A stretch of DNA of 64,000 nucleotides from CAZOEL01 sp964578835. Its GTDB lineage: Bacteria > Desulfobacterota > Syntrophobacteria > Syntrophobacterales > Syntrophobacteraceae. The position numbers and the translations under genes are program-made. The DNA is taken from assembly GCA_964578835.1 (NCBI GenBank), contig CAZOEL010000024.1:1-64000 (forward strand), in the 5' to 3' direction. Positions 1 through 9,925 of this stretch are shown one piece after another (the stretch's first letter is position 1; each line of letters starts with the position of its first letter). The notes beneath the pieces are model-generated. The model saw only the letters and a program-made list of their open reading frames with translations. It made no database searches and had not been told where the DNA came from.

Positions 1-83
1 TTGAAAGCTCTGTATCACGAGGACGTACCGGTGCTCGTTTCCAATGCCTGGAGCCGGAAACCAGGAAATGGGATAAGCTGCAT

Positions 84-2036
84 TTGGACGCCCTAAGCCA
101 CACCATTGAAAACAACATCCATATCAGGAGCTTGAAGAATATACCGAAGTTCTTCACGGACGCTTCCACTTTCAGCAGCTTTCCGGCTAATCAGGCTTAC
201 CGCCCCCTGCTCACCACACTGAACGCCATTGAGTACTGGATGGGAAACGGAGACGTCTTCTATTTTCATCTCTCGTCGTTCTTTTTCTATCTATTGCTCT
301 GCTTCTGCTATTATTTTCTGGTTCGCCGAATCATCTCATCCGTGTCGCTTCCTTCCCGGGACCGAGTCATCGCATTACTCATCGCAGGACTTTTCGGAAT
401 CCATGTAGTCAATGCGGAAACCATCAACTATATCTCCGCACGCTCCGATTCCCTTTCCGCCTTGGGCGTCGTCGCCTCTCTGGTCCTTTTCTGCCTTCGA
501 GAGAAGCTCCCCAGAGGCCTTTATCTGGCTCCGCTCATCCTTGGCATGCTCGTTAAGCCCACCATTGCCGTATTTCCAATCCTGCTATTTTTCTACATCC
601 TCTTCTTTGAACAGCGAGCAGCACAACCCGAGGCATCTTTCCGAAAGGAAAAAGAAGCGATAAGAACTGCCTTGCGCGCGATCCTTCCTTCGCTCATCGT
701 TGTGGTCGTCATGTTCGCCCTCTCGGGGAAGATGCTTCCCAAGACCTTCACTCCGAGCACGCTCACGCGTTGGGAATACGCACTGACACAACCCTTCGTG
801 CTCTTCCACTATTTCAAGAGCTATTTCCTGCCTTTTGAATTGACAGCCGATGCGGAATTTGAAGCTATGAACGGCTGGTTCGACGACCGATTTCTGGCCG
901 GCGTCGCCTTTTTAGCTATTTTGATTACCGCAGCTGTGCGCTGGTCCCGCAAGACGGAGACCCGGCCTCTGTCTTACGGAATCATCTGGTTCCTCACGGC
1001 TTCCTTCCCCACATCGTGCGGCATAGTGCCCCTGGCCGAATCGATGAACGATCACCGGATGTTCTTCCCCTTTTTGGGGCTGAACCTGACCATAGGCTGG
1101 GCGGTGGCGCTCTATTTGACCCAGAGGCGAGAACGGCTGCTTCGCCCCGGTTTATTCAGATCCACCGTGGCGGCATGCGTCGCGTTCGTGTTCGTCGCAC
1201 ACGCTTTTGGTGTCTATCAACGGAACATAGTGTGGAAAGATGGAAGCTCCCTTTGGCATGACGTCACCCTCAAGCGCCCTCACAACGGCAGAGGACTCAT
1301 GAACTATGGTCTGACTCTCATGGCGCGGGGTCGCTACCAGGAGGCTCTCTATTATTTCGAAAAAGCGTCGGCCTATACTCCTAATTATCCCAACCTTCAG
1401 ATAAACCTCGGGATCGTCAAAGACGCCATGGGAGAGAAGGAAAAAGCGGAAGAGCATTTCAAGAAAGCAATCGCGCTCAGCCCCAACCTGGCGGCCTGCT
1501 ATCATTACTATGCGCGATTTCTGAATAAACATGGGCAAAAAAACGTGGCAATCGAACTACTGAAGAAGGCTATAGCCCTGGCGCCCGGCTCCGTCAATTC
1601 CCGCAACCTTCTCATGGAAATCTGTTTGAACTGTGGAGATTGGGCAGGGTTGCGAAAGGCTGCCGCCGAGACCCTCCCCTATACTCCCAACGACGTGAAA
1701 GTCCGGGCATATGCCGCAATAGACCTGGAGAACAATCCCGCAGGGACCGTTCAGGAAATCCTCTGCCGCATGGACGGAAAGGCGGGCAACTGCCTGAGCC
1801 TGAGCCTGCTTCATTACGCCAACAAAGATTACGGTAAGGCCATAGAAGCTGCGCAAGAGGCGTTGAGAATCAATCCACGCTTTGCGGAAGCCTATAACAA
1901 TATCTGTGCGGCCTATAATTCCTTGAATGAGCCACAGAAGGGAATGGAAGCTTGTCGCAAAGCCCTGGAGCTAAAGCCCGATTTCAAGATCGCTCAAAAT
2001 AATCTCCGTTGGGCCGTGTCACAGTTAACCCCGTGA
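84..2036 (+). CDS. Multi-pass membrane protein with C-terminal TPR repeats (partial or uncertain 5' end)
   Basis: The first ~390 residues contain several long hydrophobic segments, and residues ~400-650 are tandem tetratricopeptide repeats (for example the stretch around GRYQEALYYFEKA). This is the layout of bacterial TMTC-like or O-GlcNAc-transferase-like membrane TPR proteins, often linked to envelope glycosylation; the exact function is unknown. The listed start is a TTG at 84. The frame stays open to base 3 upstream, and family members usually carry an additional N-terminal membrane segment before the DALSHTIENN region, so the gene probably begins outside the window or has a damaged 5' end. 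It is followed by a family A repeat. Confidence 0.7.
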   Translation: MDALSHTIENNIHIRSLKNIPKFFTDASTFSSFPANQAYRPLLTTLNAIEYWMGNGDVFYFHLSSFFFYLLLCFCYYFLVRRIISSVSLPSRDRVIALLIAGLFGIHVVNAETINYISARSDSLSALGVVASLVLFCLREKLPRGLYLAPLILGMLVKPTIAVFPILLFFYILFFEQRAAQPEASFRKEKEAIRTALRAILPSLIVVVVMFALSGKMLPKTFTPSTLTRWEYALTQPFVLFHYFKSYFLPFELTADAEFEAMNGWFDDRFLAGVAFLAILITAAVRWSRKTETRPLSYGIIWFLTASFPTSCGIVPLAESMNDHRMFFPFLGLNLTIGWAVALYLTQRRERLLRPGLFRSTVAACVAFVFVAHAFGVYQRNIVWKDGSSLWHDVTLKRPHNGRGLMNYGLTLMARGRYQEALYYFEKASAYTPNYPNLQINLGIVKDAMGEKEKAEEHFKKAIALSPNLAACYHYYARFLNKHGQKNVAIELLKKAIALAPGSVNSRNLLMEICLNCGDWAGLRKAAAETLPYTPNDVKVRAYAAIDLENNPAGTVQEILCRMDGKAGNCLSLSLLHYANKDYGKAIEAAQEALRINPRFAEAYNNICAAYNSLNEPQKGMEACRKALELKPDFKIAQNNLRWAVSQLTP

Positions 2037-2072
2037 GAGACTGTCGGACAAATTTCCATATGGGCAAGGCTT

Positions 2073-2280
2073 CTAATACTACTGTATCACAAGATATGTG
2101 ATTCATAGAGACGTAGGGTGGGGGCAAGCTTTATCGCGCCTACCATGCCGAGACAATCGCTCTGCTTGTCATTCCGGCAGTCTTCAAGCCGGAATCCAGG
2201 TTTTGCGCTGGGCTGGATACCGGCTAAAAACATGCCGGTATGACGAACAGAGTCGACATTGTGACACAGTAGTACAAAGC
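2073..2280. repeat. Family A MITE-like repeat, copy 1
   Basis: The ends are inverted repeats (TACTACTGTATCACAA on the left, complement of TTGTGACACAGTAGTA on the right). Inside is a second palindrome built from GTCATTCCGGCAGTC and its complement. A second copy lies at 17145-17358. This copy lies directly against the 3' end of the broken regulator gene on the minus strand. Confidence 0.75.
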
Positions 2281-2285
2281 AACGG

Positions 2286-4253
2286 CTTCGAAATGCCTCG
2301 GTTCTGTCCCGCCTAGGTCCAGGCCTGTCGGGTGTTGGCTGTCTCAGCCCCGATCTGGTCAATCACTGTCGCCCGGCAAGCCCCTTTCATCTTCTCTTCG
2401 ATAGCAGCAAGCTAATGAATGAAGTAAATGCTGTGGCTATGGCGGCTGGAGCAGGCAAGCCCTGGATCGGCCTGCATTCGGGCCATGGCGAAACGGCGCG
2501 CTAATGGATGCATTTCGTAGCGGCCGGAAGGGAGCAATCGGATCAAAGAACGACCAATCAAGGACGCAAGAACGGCTGGAGTGGCGTTGGCAAACGTTCT
2601 GGAGGCCTGCCTCGAGAATTCGCCGCCAAGAACCGCCAGAGCAGTCCCAACATCCTGCTCCTTGCCTGACAACCGGTTCCATGCTTCTGCGATTATCCCC
2701 TCCACACTATGATGGCGCTCTGGCAGCCCAGTGAGGAATTGGGAAAGAAGCCCGAAGCTGCGTTCGATTTCATCCGCGATCTCTGAGATCGGAAGATTAC
2801 GCACCCACGCTGCGGCATGCTCGATCGCAAGCGGCAGCCCACCCACCTGTCTGACAATGCGCACCACGTACGGGAGAGTCTCCGCGCTGAGACTGAATCC
2901 AGGGAGAGCGCGTTTTGCGCATTTCGAGAAGAAGCTCAGTGCGCTGAACTTTCCTGCATTCTTGACCGTCAAAGGAAACCATTCAGGGGGAACCTTCATC
3001 CCACCCAGATCCAGAACGGTCTCGCCGTATATTGAAAGCGGTTCGCGGGAAGTGATAAGGAGACGAACGCGAGGAGCAGTTCTTAAAATGTCGACAATCA
3101 GCATTACATCCGGAAGTATCTGCTCATAGTTGTCGAGGACCAAAAGCATTTCCCTTCCGCGCAAGTACCTGAGCAATTCGGATCGCGCAGAGCCCTCCCC
3201 TTTTGCTACAAGATTGACAGCATTCAAAATGGCCTCAGGAAGATCCTTGCCCGCGTAAACCCCATCGAGAGGCGCGAACCGAAGGCCATCTGGAAAGGAG
3301 AGTCCGGCATCCGGAATGGTGTGAAGAAGCTGGAGAGCTAGACGCGATTTTCCAGCCCCTCCGAGCCCTGTCACGGTCAAAAGGCGGCATTCAGGTGAAG
3401 CAAGCTTCCGGATAAGTATCGACAATTCTTTGGCGCGTCCGACGAAGGGCGACGCCGGAAAGGGAATTGAGGAGGCGGCCGGTGGCGCAGAGAGGGGTAA
3501 AGGCGGGCAAGATAGCGAGTCTTTAATCTGTTCGTATAGTGAAAACGTTGCCGGATCTGGCGCCACGGACAAATCTTCGTCCATAATCCGGCGCAGCTTT
3601 TCAAAGTGATCCAGAGCCGCCCCACCTTCTCCTCGGACTGCGAGCACAGACATCAGCTGACGGTGCGCTTCTTCGCGCCATGGGTCAAGCTCGATAGCTC
3701 GAGCGGCATATTGCTGAGCAAGAGAGAGATCGTCAAGCTCTATCGCTCGTCCGACAAGTCGCTCAAATCCATTGAGAGCCATGCCCCGCAGTTGTTTTCG
3801 CTTCTGGTCCAGCCAAGCTTCAAAGGGCTCGCTATCAGTGGAGGGGAAGCCGGCCAGAAGATCGCCGCGGAAGACAGCAGCGACTTTCTCCAAATCGGCT
3901 TTCGCAAAGGCAGCAGTGAGGTCGCCGACGTCGAATCGATATCGCATCTCTGTGTTGAATCGAACGGAAGCCGCAGAACAATGCAGAAATGAGTCCTTCT
4001 GATTCTTCTCCGTGGAAAGCGCACGCGTCAGAACATACAACGACTGGCGAAGATTCTGCCGCGAGACGGACTCCGGACGATCCGGCCACAACAGATAGGC
4101 AAGAAAGCCTCGATCGTGAGAAGTGTGAAGCTCGATGGTTAGATAAGCGAATAGCGCCTTGACCTTTGTAGATCGGAATGACGCAACCGGTTTGTTGTCG
4201 AATAAAACAGAAAAGCCTCCCATGAACTTAATATCCAAGGCCGCGCTAGACAA
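2286..4253 (-). pseudogene. SARP/BTAD-type transcriptional regulator with NB-ARC-like ATPase, truncated
   Basis: The 613-codon open frame (2412-4253) begins with a SARP-like N-terminal region (DIKFMGGFSVLFDNKPV), then a BTAD-like TPR segment to about residue 245, then an NTPase with Walker A TGLGGAGKSRLAL and a downstream winged-helix-like region. It stops at a TAG at 2412-2414. Beyond the stop the same frame continues with family-like residues (LAAIEEKMKG, then ETANTRQAW) to a second stop at 2313-2315, and the expected C-terminal TPR domain is missing. I read this as a gene with an in-frame stop and a lost 3' end, adjacent to a family A repeat. The long N-terminal part could still be expressed. 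Confidence 0.65.
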
Positions 4254-4850
4254 TACTATCCTCCCCCCTTGAGGCGCATACGCAACTGCATAGAATCACA
4301 CTGGCAAAGGCTGTTTGCCCGGTTGATTCGAATGATCCCCTCTAGTCGTGCAGGCAAACGTCGACAGAACCTAGCACCGGTAGAGATTCTTGGTCCCCCG
4401 AACCCAAAAATCAAATCACAATAAGCAATTAGCTTTTGAAAGACAGTCCCGCGCTATTCGAAGCAATATCCGTACCGAATGTCCTGCCCCAAGTAGCAGC
4501 CCTCGGACAGTGCTATATCAACAGAACGAGGAAAGCGTTCATTCAAGATAGCTTCTCCTAAAAAGCCTATTTATCTCTTCACTTAAAGCTTTCATCTCTA
4601 TGGGGAAGCACTATCGCTGTCTGCCGGTTATCTTTTCATAACAGACAGAAGTATGACTTATGAAATCCAATCTGCGCCATTTTCACGACATAGCTTTTCT
4701 TCCCTGTTGAGCTTGCCATGTTCACACCTCAAAGCCGTTACGACCTGAAGTGGGGAAGCGCAGCTATTCTCATTCCGTCAAAGCATGCGCGCATGTGACG
4801 GGATCGTCCTTTTCCAATTATAGAGCTTGCAGAAGAAAGGCTGTTTCTAA
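4254..4850. other. Gene-free stretch
   Basis: I see no convincing coding sequence, RNA gene or repeat here. It lies between the 5' end of the minus-strand regulator and a pstS-like fragment. It may hold the regulator promoter and decayed upstream sequence of the pstS fragment. Confidence 0.4.
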
Positions 4851-4853
4851 TGG

Positions 4854-5255
4854 ATGCAAAGTTACTTCTCGCCGCACTCGACTCAACATGGGATCGTCAA
4901 ACTTGAAGACGGCTCTGCTACGGATGAATTCTGGAATTACAAAGTCATGTCCTCAGAAACGATACTGCCGGGCGCTATAGTCCAGCGGTCCAATTCCGAT
5001 GTCATTAAAGCGGTTGCCGACGATCCCTCAGCCATCGGTTATACTAACTACGGGCGTGTAGGCTCACAGCTCAGAATCCTGCCCATCACCGGCATCGACA
5101 TGTCTGGACAGCCCAACGAGTTTCATCCGTTTTCCCGCAAGCTTCTCATATGCACACTCGGAAAATCATCGGGCGCAGTTCAGCAATTTATTGATTTCAT
5201 AACCGGTTCGGAAGGAAAGGTGGTGATTCAGCGAGTTGGATTTGTCCCCCTTTAG
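4854..5255 (+). pseudogene. Phosphate-type ABC substrate-binding protein (PstS family), C-terminal fragment
   Basis: The readable part (EFWNYKVMSSE, ILPGAIVQRSNSDVIKAV, AIGYTNYGRV, then a C-terminal FIDFITGSEGKVVIQ) matches the second half of PstS-like periplasmic proteins and aligns by eye with the end of the intact pstS at 15732-16550. There is no signal peptide and the N-terminal half is absent, so this is a remnant. The first ~20 residues do not look like the family. A strong hairpin follows the stop, suggesting that the 3' end of the original transcription unit is preserved. Confidence 0.7.
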
Positions 5256-5266
5256 TTCATAGCTTC

Positions 5267-5305
5267 AGCGCCCGGAGAAAGCCGAATAGGCTTTCTCCGG
5301 GCGCT
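5267..5305 (+). terminator. Strong hairpin after the pstS fragment
   Basis: A perfect 17-bp stem (AGCGCCCGGAGAAAGCC with its complement) encloses a 5-nt loop just after the stop of the pstS-like fragment. The T-tract is weak, so it is a probable rather than certain intrinsic terminator. Confidence 0.65.
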
Positions 5306-5531
5306 GCCTTATCGGCCTTGAATCTCTGCAGCCGAGAGGAAAAAGACCTGTTGCATTTATGCAACACAAAATAGTTTCGAGTGTGTGCTTTCTACCACTT
5401 TCATCCGCTTCTCATACTCTCCTGACGCGCATTCGAGCTCGATTCAGACACGTTTTAATTTCCATTTTTAATTTCCATTCCAGCCTGTTGAAGCTAATTC
5501 AATAACCCCTACTCCCCACTCAAACACTCGC

Positions 5532-5547
5532 TGGCACGCCCGGTGCA
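5532..5547 (+). promoter_or_regulatory. Sigma54-type promoter upstream of lpxC
   Basis: TGGCACGcccgGTGCA matches the -24/-12 consensus TGGCACG-N4-TTGCA at all but one conserved base, with the required 12-bp spacing between the GG and GC doublets. It lies about 30 bp upstream of the lpxC start. No adjacent activator gene is visible. The rest of the 5306-5576 gap holds nothing else that I recognise. Confidence 0.55.
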
Positions 5548-5576
5548 AATATCGGTCGGACGAGGAGGACAGGGGC

Positions 5577-6539
5577 TTGAATATAAACACAGGATTTCTA
5601 TATCAGAGCACTCTCGAGCGAGAGGTGCGGTGCGAGGGGGTCGGGCTTCACTCGGGAGCCAGGGTTTCGATGAGGCTAAAGCCTGCTCCGATTGATTTCG
5701 GAGTGAGGTTCCAGCGCTCGGACATTCCGGGGAAGCCCATCATCAGAGCGGACCACCATCAGGTGGTCGACACCCTTCTCGCCACCAGCCTTGGCTCAAA
5801 CGGGGTAGTCATCTCCACGGTCGAGCACCTGATGGCGGCCTTGGCGGGCAGCGGGGTTGACAACGCGCTGGTGGAAGTCGATGGGCCCGAGCTTCCCATC
5901 TTCGATGGGAGCGCAGCCGAGTACGTCGAGCTTCTCCAGGAGGCGGGACTTTCCCAGCAGAGCGCCCCTAGGAAATACATCCGGGTTGAAAGACCGCTTC
6001 TCGTCAGGGAAGGCGACGCCTACATAAAGGCTGCTCCCTCGGATTCTTTCTCGGTCCGGTATTCAATAGACTTCCCCCACCCGTTGGTGGGAAAACAGGA
6101 ATTTGCATGGTCTTTTAGCGGCAGGGGCTTTTGCCGGGACATCGCCAGGGCCAGGACCTTCGGGTTCTTGAAAGATGTTCAAAAGCTTCAGAGCATGGGG
6201 CTTGCCCGGGGAGGGTCTTTGGCCAATGCGGTTGTCTTCGATGAGTATGGCATTCTCAACCCCGATGGCTTCCGCTATGCAGACGAGTGCGTGCGACACA
6301 AGATCCTCGATTTCATCGGAGACCTCGCCCTGGCTGGAATGCCCGTTTGCGGACGCTTCGAGGTGCACAAGGCGGGGCATGGCCTGCACAACCGTTTTCT
6401 CAAAGAGCTTACGGGAAAGCCGGGCTTCTACGGCGTTGCAGCGCCGGCAGCCATCTCGGCGCCTTTTTTCCCGAGCCCCACTATCCCGCTTTTCCACGAT
6501 CGGTTCTCTCCCGTAGCGCAGCCCTTCATGGAGCGCTAG
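5577..6539 (+). CDS. lpxC: UDP-3-O-acyl-N-acetylglucosamine deacetylase
   Basis: LpxC is the zinc-dependent cytoplasmic enzyme that commits UDP-3-O-acyl-GlcNAc to lipid A synthesis. The 320-residue length is normal for the family. The expected zinc and catalytic residues are present: H84 in STVEHLMAAL, H241 and D245 in HKILDFIGD, and H268 in GHGLHN. The N-terminal GVGLHSG motif is also intact. The start is TTG at 5577, preceded by a GAGGAGG ribosome site. The gene stands alone with a sigma54-like promoter upstream and a hairpin downstream. It shows that the organism makes lipopolysaccharide. Confidence 0.95.
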   Translation: MNINTGFLYQSTLEREVRCEGVGLHSGARVSMRLKPAPIDFGVRFQRSDIPGKPIIRADHHQVVDTLLATSLGSNGVVISTVEHLMAALAGSGVDNALVEVDGPELPIFDGSAAEYVELLQEAGLSQQSAPRKYIRVERPLLVREGDAYIKAAPSDSFSVRYSIDFPHPLVGKQEFAWSFSGRGFCRDIARARTFGFLKDVQKLQSMGLARGGSLANAVVFDEYGILNPDGFRYADECVRHKILDFIGDLALAGMPVCGRFEVHKAGHGLHNRFLKELTGKPGFYGVAAPAAISAPFFPSPTIPLFHDRFSPVAQPFMER

Positions 6540-6555
6540 CGTTCTATCCGTTTGC

Positions 6556-6581
6556 GGATGCCGCTCGAGCGAGCGGCATCC
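6556..6581 (+). terminator. Hairpin after lpxC
   Basis: An 11-bp perfect stem (GGATGCCGCTC and complement) with a 4-nt loop lies 16 bp after the lpxC stop. Only a weak T-rich stretch follows. Confidence 0.5.
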
Positions 6582-6824
6582 AGCTCACTTTCCCCCAGAA
6601 TGTCTTCACACCCCACGAGAAAGAAAGCGCGGCTTGGCGCGATCCAGCCATTGAACTCGTTTTTAGTAAGCTCTCCGGCTCGATATGCTGAGAGTTCGCG
6701 ACGATTGGGTGGTTTTTCTCCTGACAAACTGGTAATACACCGTTGGGCGGCGATGCGGATGGGTCAGGACGTTGCTTTCATTATTCCCGCTTCGCGCAGG
6801 GAGAGGAGCTTTTGGGGGCAGTCG

Positions 6825-8768
6825 ATGGAGTATCGTAGAGAAATTGATGGGCTACGAGCGGTAGCCATTCTGCCGGTGGTTCTGTTCCACGCCGGCATCA
6901 AGGCTTTTGAAGGCGGTTTTGTCGGAGTTGATGTTTTTTTTGTTATCAGCGGATATCTGATAACGTCGATCATACTCACCGATATGAACAAAGGGAGTTT
7001 CTCCATCATCGGTTTCTATGAGCGTAGAGCGCGACGGATACTGCCTGCGCTGTTCTTCGTGATGCTCTGCTGTTTGCCGCTTGCCTGGCTCTGCCTCTTC
7101 CCGAAGCATTTGGAAGACTTTTGCAAGAGCCTTATCTCTGTTACGCTTTTCTCATCGAATATTTTGTTCTGGCAGCAGAGCGGTTATTTCGAGACGGCAG
7201 CGGAACTGAAGCCGTTGCTGCATACCTGGAGCCTGGCTGTTGAAGAGCAGTATTACGTATTATTCCCGCTATTCCTGATGCTGTTGTGGAAGCTGCGCAA
7301 GCGCTGGATATCCGGCTCCCTGGCGGCAGTCGCCTGCCTGAGTCTTCTCCTGGCTCAATGGGGGGCTCACAACAAGCCATCGGAGACTTTTTTTCTTCTG
7401 CCAACGCGCTTCTGGGAACTGGCAATAGGGGCGCTGATTGCATTTTACCTGTTATATAAGCGAGAACAGAGCGAGATCGTTAGAACAAACAAAGTCATAA
7501 GCGAAGTCCTCGGTTGGCTCGGGTTAGCTCTCATTATTTTTTCCATAGTCGAATTCGACAAGCATACGCCTTTCCCCAGTTTGTACGCCTTATTGCCAAC
7601 GGTTGGCGCGGGGCTGGTCATCGTCTTCTCGTCACCCGACACGACTGTTGGCCGCATACTTGGGACAAAGGCATTGGTCGGAGCCGGTCTGATAAGTTAC
7701 AGCACTTATTTGTGGCATCAGCCGCTTTTTGCTTTTGCAAGGCATAGAAGCATGGAAGAACCGAGCATTTCTTTGCTTCTGGGATTATCTGCTTTGTCGA
7801 TCATATTTGCCTGCTTTAGCTGGCGCTTCATTGAAAGGCCTTTCAGGGACAGGAAGTCGGTCAGCAAAGGCGGCATCTTAGCATTTGCCGTCGCCGGCTC
7901 CGTATTTTTTGCAGTCGCGGGCGTTACAGGCTACGTCAAGGATGGGTTCAGCAATAGAAAGAGCGCTAATGGCGTGACAATCAGCGACCTGACGGAGAAG
8001 CTAAAAGCCAACGTCGGATTAAGCAAGGACTGTGAGGCTTTTCCTTTGTCTCCAGACTGCAAGACCAGCGAAGAGCCCGAGATCCTGGTATGGGGCGATT
8101 CTTTCGCAATGCACCTGGTCGAAGGCATCAAAGCGTCCAATCAATCAGCCAAAATCATACAAATGACCAAAAGCGTCTGTGGACCGTTTTTCGATGTCGC
8201 TCCAATAGCGGCAAAACGCTCGGTCAATTGGGCTGAAGAATGTCTGGATTTCAATAACAGCGTCCATGACTGGCTCAAATCCAACAGCACGGTAAAATAC
8301 GTCGTCCTTTCATCTTCTTTCAAGCAGTACCTGGGAAATAAGCAATTGCTTATCAAAGACAAAGTATGCGATGCCGGGCATGAATTGGCCCTTGAGCATT
8401 TTCTCGCCACGCTCGATGAAATAAAGAACATGGGCATAACCCCTGTAGTATTCTCCCCTCCCCCCAATAATGGAGAGAATATTGGAGAGTGCCTCGCCAG
8501 GGCGGAGTTTTTCGGCAAAGACTTGAGCAATTGCAGCTTCTCTCGCGACCACGTCTCGGAAACCTCCCAAAAAGCGTATGACTTTCTACGCATCGTTTCA
8601 AAGACTCATAAAATCGTTTCCCTTGAGAAAAGCATGTGCGAAGACGGCGTCTGCAAGGCAAGTTCCGACGGTGTATTCATGTACAGAGACCGCGAGCATT
8701 TATCCTTCGAGGGCTCTGCGCTGCTCGGCGGAAAGATGAACTTTTATGATTTGATAGTCAACGACTGA
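6825..8768 (+). CDS. OafA/YrhL-type acyltransferase with C-terminal SGNH domain
   Basis: This 647-residue protein begins with the hallmark of the acyltransferase-3 family (YRREIDGLRAVAILPVV, then a histidine in VLFHAG and GVDVFFVISGYL) and carries about ten membrane helices to roughly residue 370. The C-terminal ~270 residues resemble an SGNH hydrolase: the GDS block in VWGDSFAMH and the late D..H pair in DREHLSFEG. Such proteins acetylate or otherwise acylate O-antigen, peptidoglycan or other surface glycans. The substrate cannot be told from sequence. The open frame extends 91 codons upstream without family similarity, so I chose the ATG at 6825. Confidence 0.88.
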   Translation: MEYRREIDGLRAVAILPVVLFHAGIKAFEGGFVGVDVFFVISGYLITSIILTDMNKGSFSIIGFYERRARRILPALFFVMLCCLPLAWLCLFPKHLEDFCKSLISVTLFSSNILFWQQSGYFETAAELKPLLHTWSLAVEEQYYVLFPLFLMLLWKLRKRWISGSLAAVACLSLLLAQWGAHNKPSETFFLLPTRFWELAIGALIAFYLLYKREQSEIVRTNKVISEVLGWLGLALIIFSIVEFDKHTPFPSLYALLPTVGAGLVIVFSSPDTTVGRILGTKALVGAGLISYSTYLWHQPLFAFARHRSMEEPSISLLLGLSALSIIFACFSWRFIERPFRDRKSVSKGGILAFAVAGSVFFAVAGVTGYVKDGFSNRKSANGVTISDLTEKLKANVGLSKDCEAFPLSPDCKTSEEPEILVWGDSFAMHLVEGIKASNQSAKIIQMTKSVCGPFFDVAPIAAKRSVNWAEECLDFNNSVHDWLKSNSTVKYVVLSSSFKQYLGNKQLLIKDKVCDAGHELALEHFLATLDEIKNMGITPVVFSPPPNNGENIGECLARAEFFGKDLSNCSFSRDHVSETSQKAYDFLRIVSKTHKIVSLEKSMCEDGVCKASSDGVFMYRDREHLSFEGSALLGGKMNFYDLIVND

Positions 8769-9157
8769 CTCGCAAGTGTATCTCCCCGGCTGAGCGCCCG
8801 AGTCAATGCTGTTGAATTGGAAAAGATTGGTCCGCCTGCACCGTCGACCCGGCGAAAGCCGGGGTCCAAAAGAGCTTTAATAAACTGGGTTCCGGCTTGA
8901 AGACTGCCGGAAGGACGCTCGAGAGGCGCCAGCCGATCAAGGCTACAATCCTCTCCGGTCATCAAGTTTGTAATCACAACCAAGTCTGGAAGATTCAACA
9001 TCAATTGTGTGTAGGAATCGTGACAGGTTTGTTACAATCTGATGGCTTTCAAGGGAGTTGCGCCGCCGGCGTTCGTGACGGCGTCACCTCCTTATGGGGC
9101 TGAGGAAATCTCATTTGTCCATTGCTTTCAGCCATTCTGACCGTATCCTTCGAAAAT
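8769..9157. other. Intergenic region with a partial family A/B core repeat
   Basis: No gene is seen. Around 8885-8925 there is GGTTCCGGCTTGAAGACTG-type sequence, an isolated half of the palindromic core that occurs in the family A and B elements, without terminal inverted repeats. The region ends in the Pho boxes of phoB. Confidence 0.5.
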
Positions 9158-9195
9158 GTCACAAGATCGTAACATACAGGTCACAATATCTTCAC
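9158..9195 (+). promoter_or_regulatory. Pho-box array upstream of phoB
   Basis: Four GTCAC-like half sites (GTCAC at 9158, GTAAC at 9169, GTCAC at 9180, TTCAC at 9191) repeat with exact 11-bp spacing, the arrangement bound by PhoB dimers. They end about 45 bp before the phoB start, which suggests autoregulation of phoBR-pstB-phoU under phosphate limitation. Confidence 0.75.
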
Positions 9196-9240
9196 ACGCG
9201 TATGTTTTACTCATCCTGTTGCTGAAAGGAGTGAGAAATA

Positions 9241-9921
9241 ATGAAGACTGAGATTCTCGTAGTTGAAGATGATGATGACATCCTCGAGCTCCTCACTTAT
9301 AACTTGTCTTCAGCAGGCTTTGAGGTTGTGACGGCAAAAGACGGTTATGCCGCGCTGGCCGCTGTCAGGAATCACCGCCCCGACCTTGTCGTCCTCGATC
9401 TCATGATTCCCGGGATAGATGGCTTTGAAGTGTGCAAAGAGCTCAAACGCTCGACAGACACTCGCAACATTCCCGTCATCATGCTCACGGCAAGAGGCGA
9501 AGAAGTTGACCGGATCGTCGGACTGGAGCTCGGGGCGGATGATTATGTAGTGAAGCCCTTCAGCCCTCGAGAGCTTATACTCCGCATACGAGCCGTGCTC
9601 AGGAGGGCCCCTGCGGATGCAAATCAAGAGAAGACATGGCAGCATGAAGGGCTCAAGGTGGATTTCGACGCTCATAAGCTGACCGTGGACGGTGAGGAGG
9701 TAGCCCTCACAGCCCTCGAGTTCAAGCTTTTATCGGAGCTGATAAGAAGCCCGGGCAAAGTCAGAACGCGCGATCAACTCCTGGAATCGGTCTGGGCTTA
9801 TCAGTTCGATGGGTACGCCCGCACTGTGGATACTCATGTGAGGCGACTGCGTCAGAAGCTTGGAAATTATTCGGATTGGGTTGAGACGGTTCGCGGCGTC
9901 GGGTACCGCTTCAAAGGATAA
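9241..9921 (+). CDS. phoB: Phosphate regulon response regulator
   Basis: A 226-residue OmpR/PhoB-family regulator. The receiver domain (residues ~1-120) has the acidic pair in VVEDDDD, phospho-acceptor D53 in LVVLDLMIPG, and the conserved lysine in VVKPFSPREL. The C-terminal winged helix (~135-226) contains VRTRDQLLESVW and ends with VRGVGYRF, typical of DNA-binding PhoB. The start is preceded by an AAAGGAG ribosome site. It is followed 4 bp later by phoR, then pstB and phoU, which fixes its role in phosphate-starvation control. Confidence 0.95.
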   Translation: MKTEILVVEDDDDILELLTYNLSSAGFEVVTAKDGYAALAAVRNHRPDLVVLDLMIPGIDGFEVCKELKRSTDTRNIPVIMLTARGEEVDRIVGLELGADDYVVKPFSPRELILRIRAVLRRAPADANQEKTWQHEGLKVDFDAHKLTVDGEEVALTALEFKLLSELIRSPGKVRTRDQLLESVWAYQFDGYARTVDTHVRRLRQKLGNYSDWVETVRGVGYRFKG

Positions 9922-9925
9922 GACC

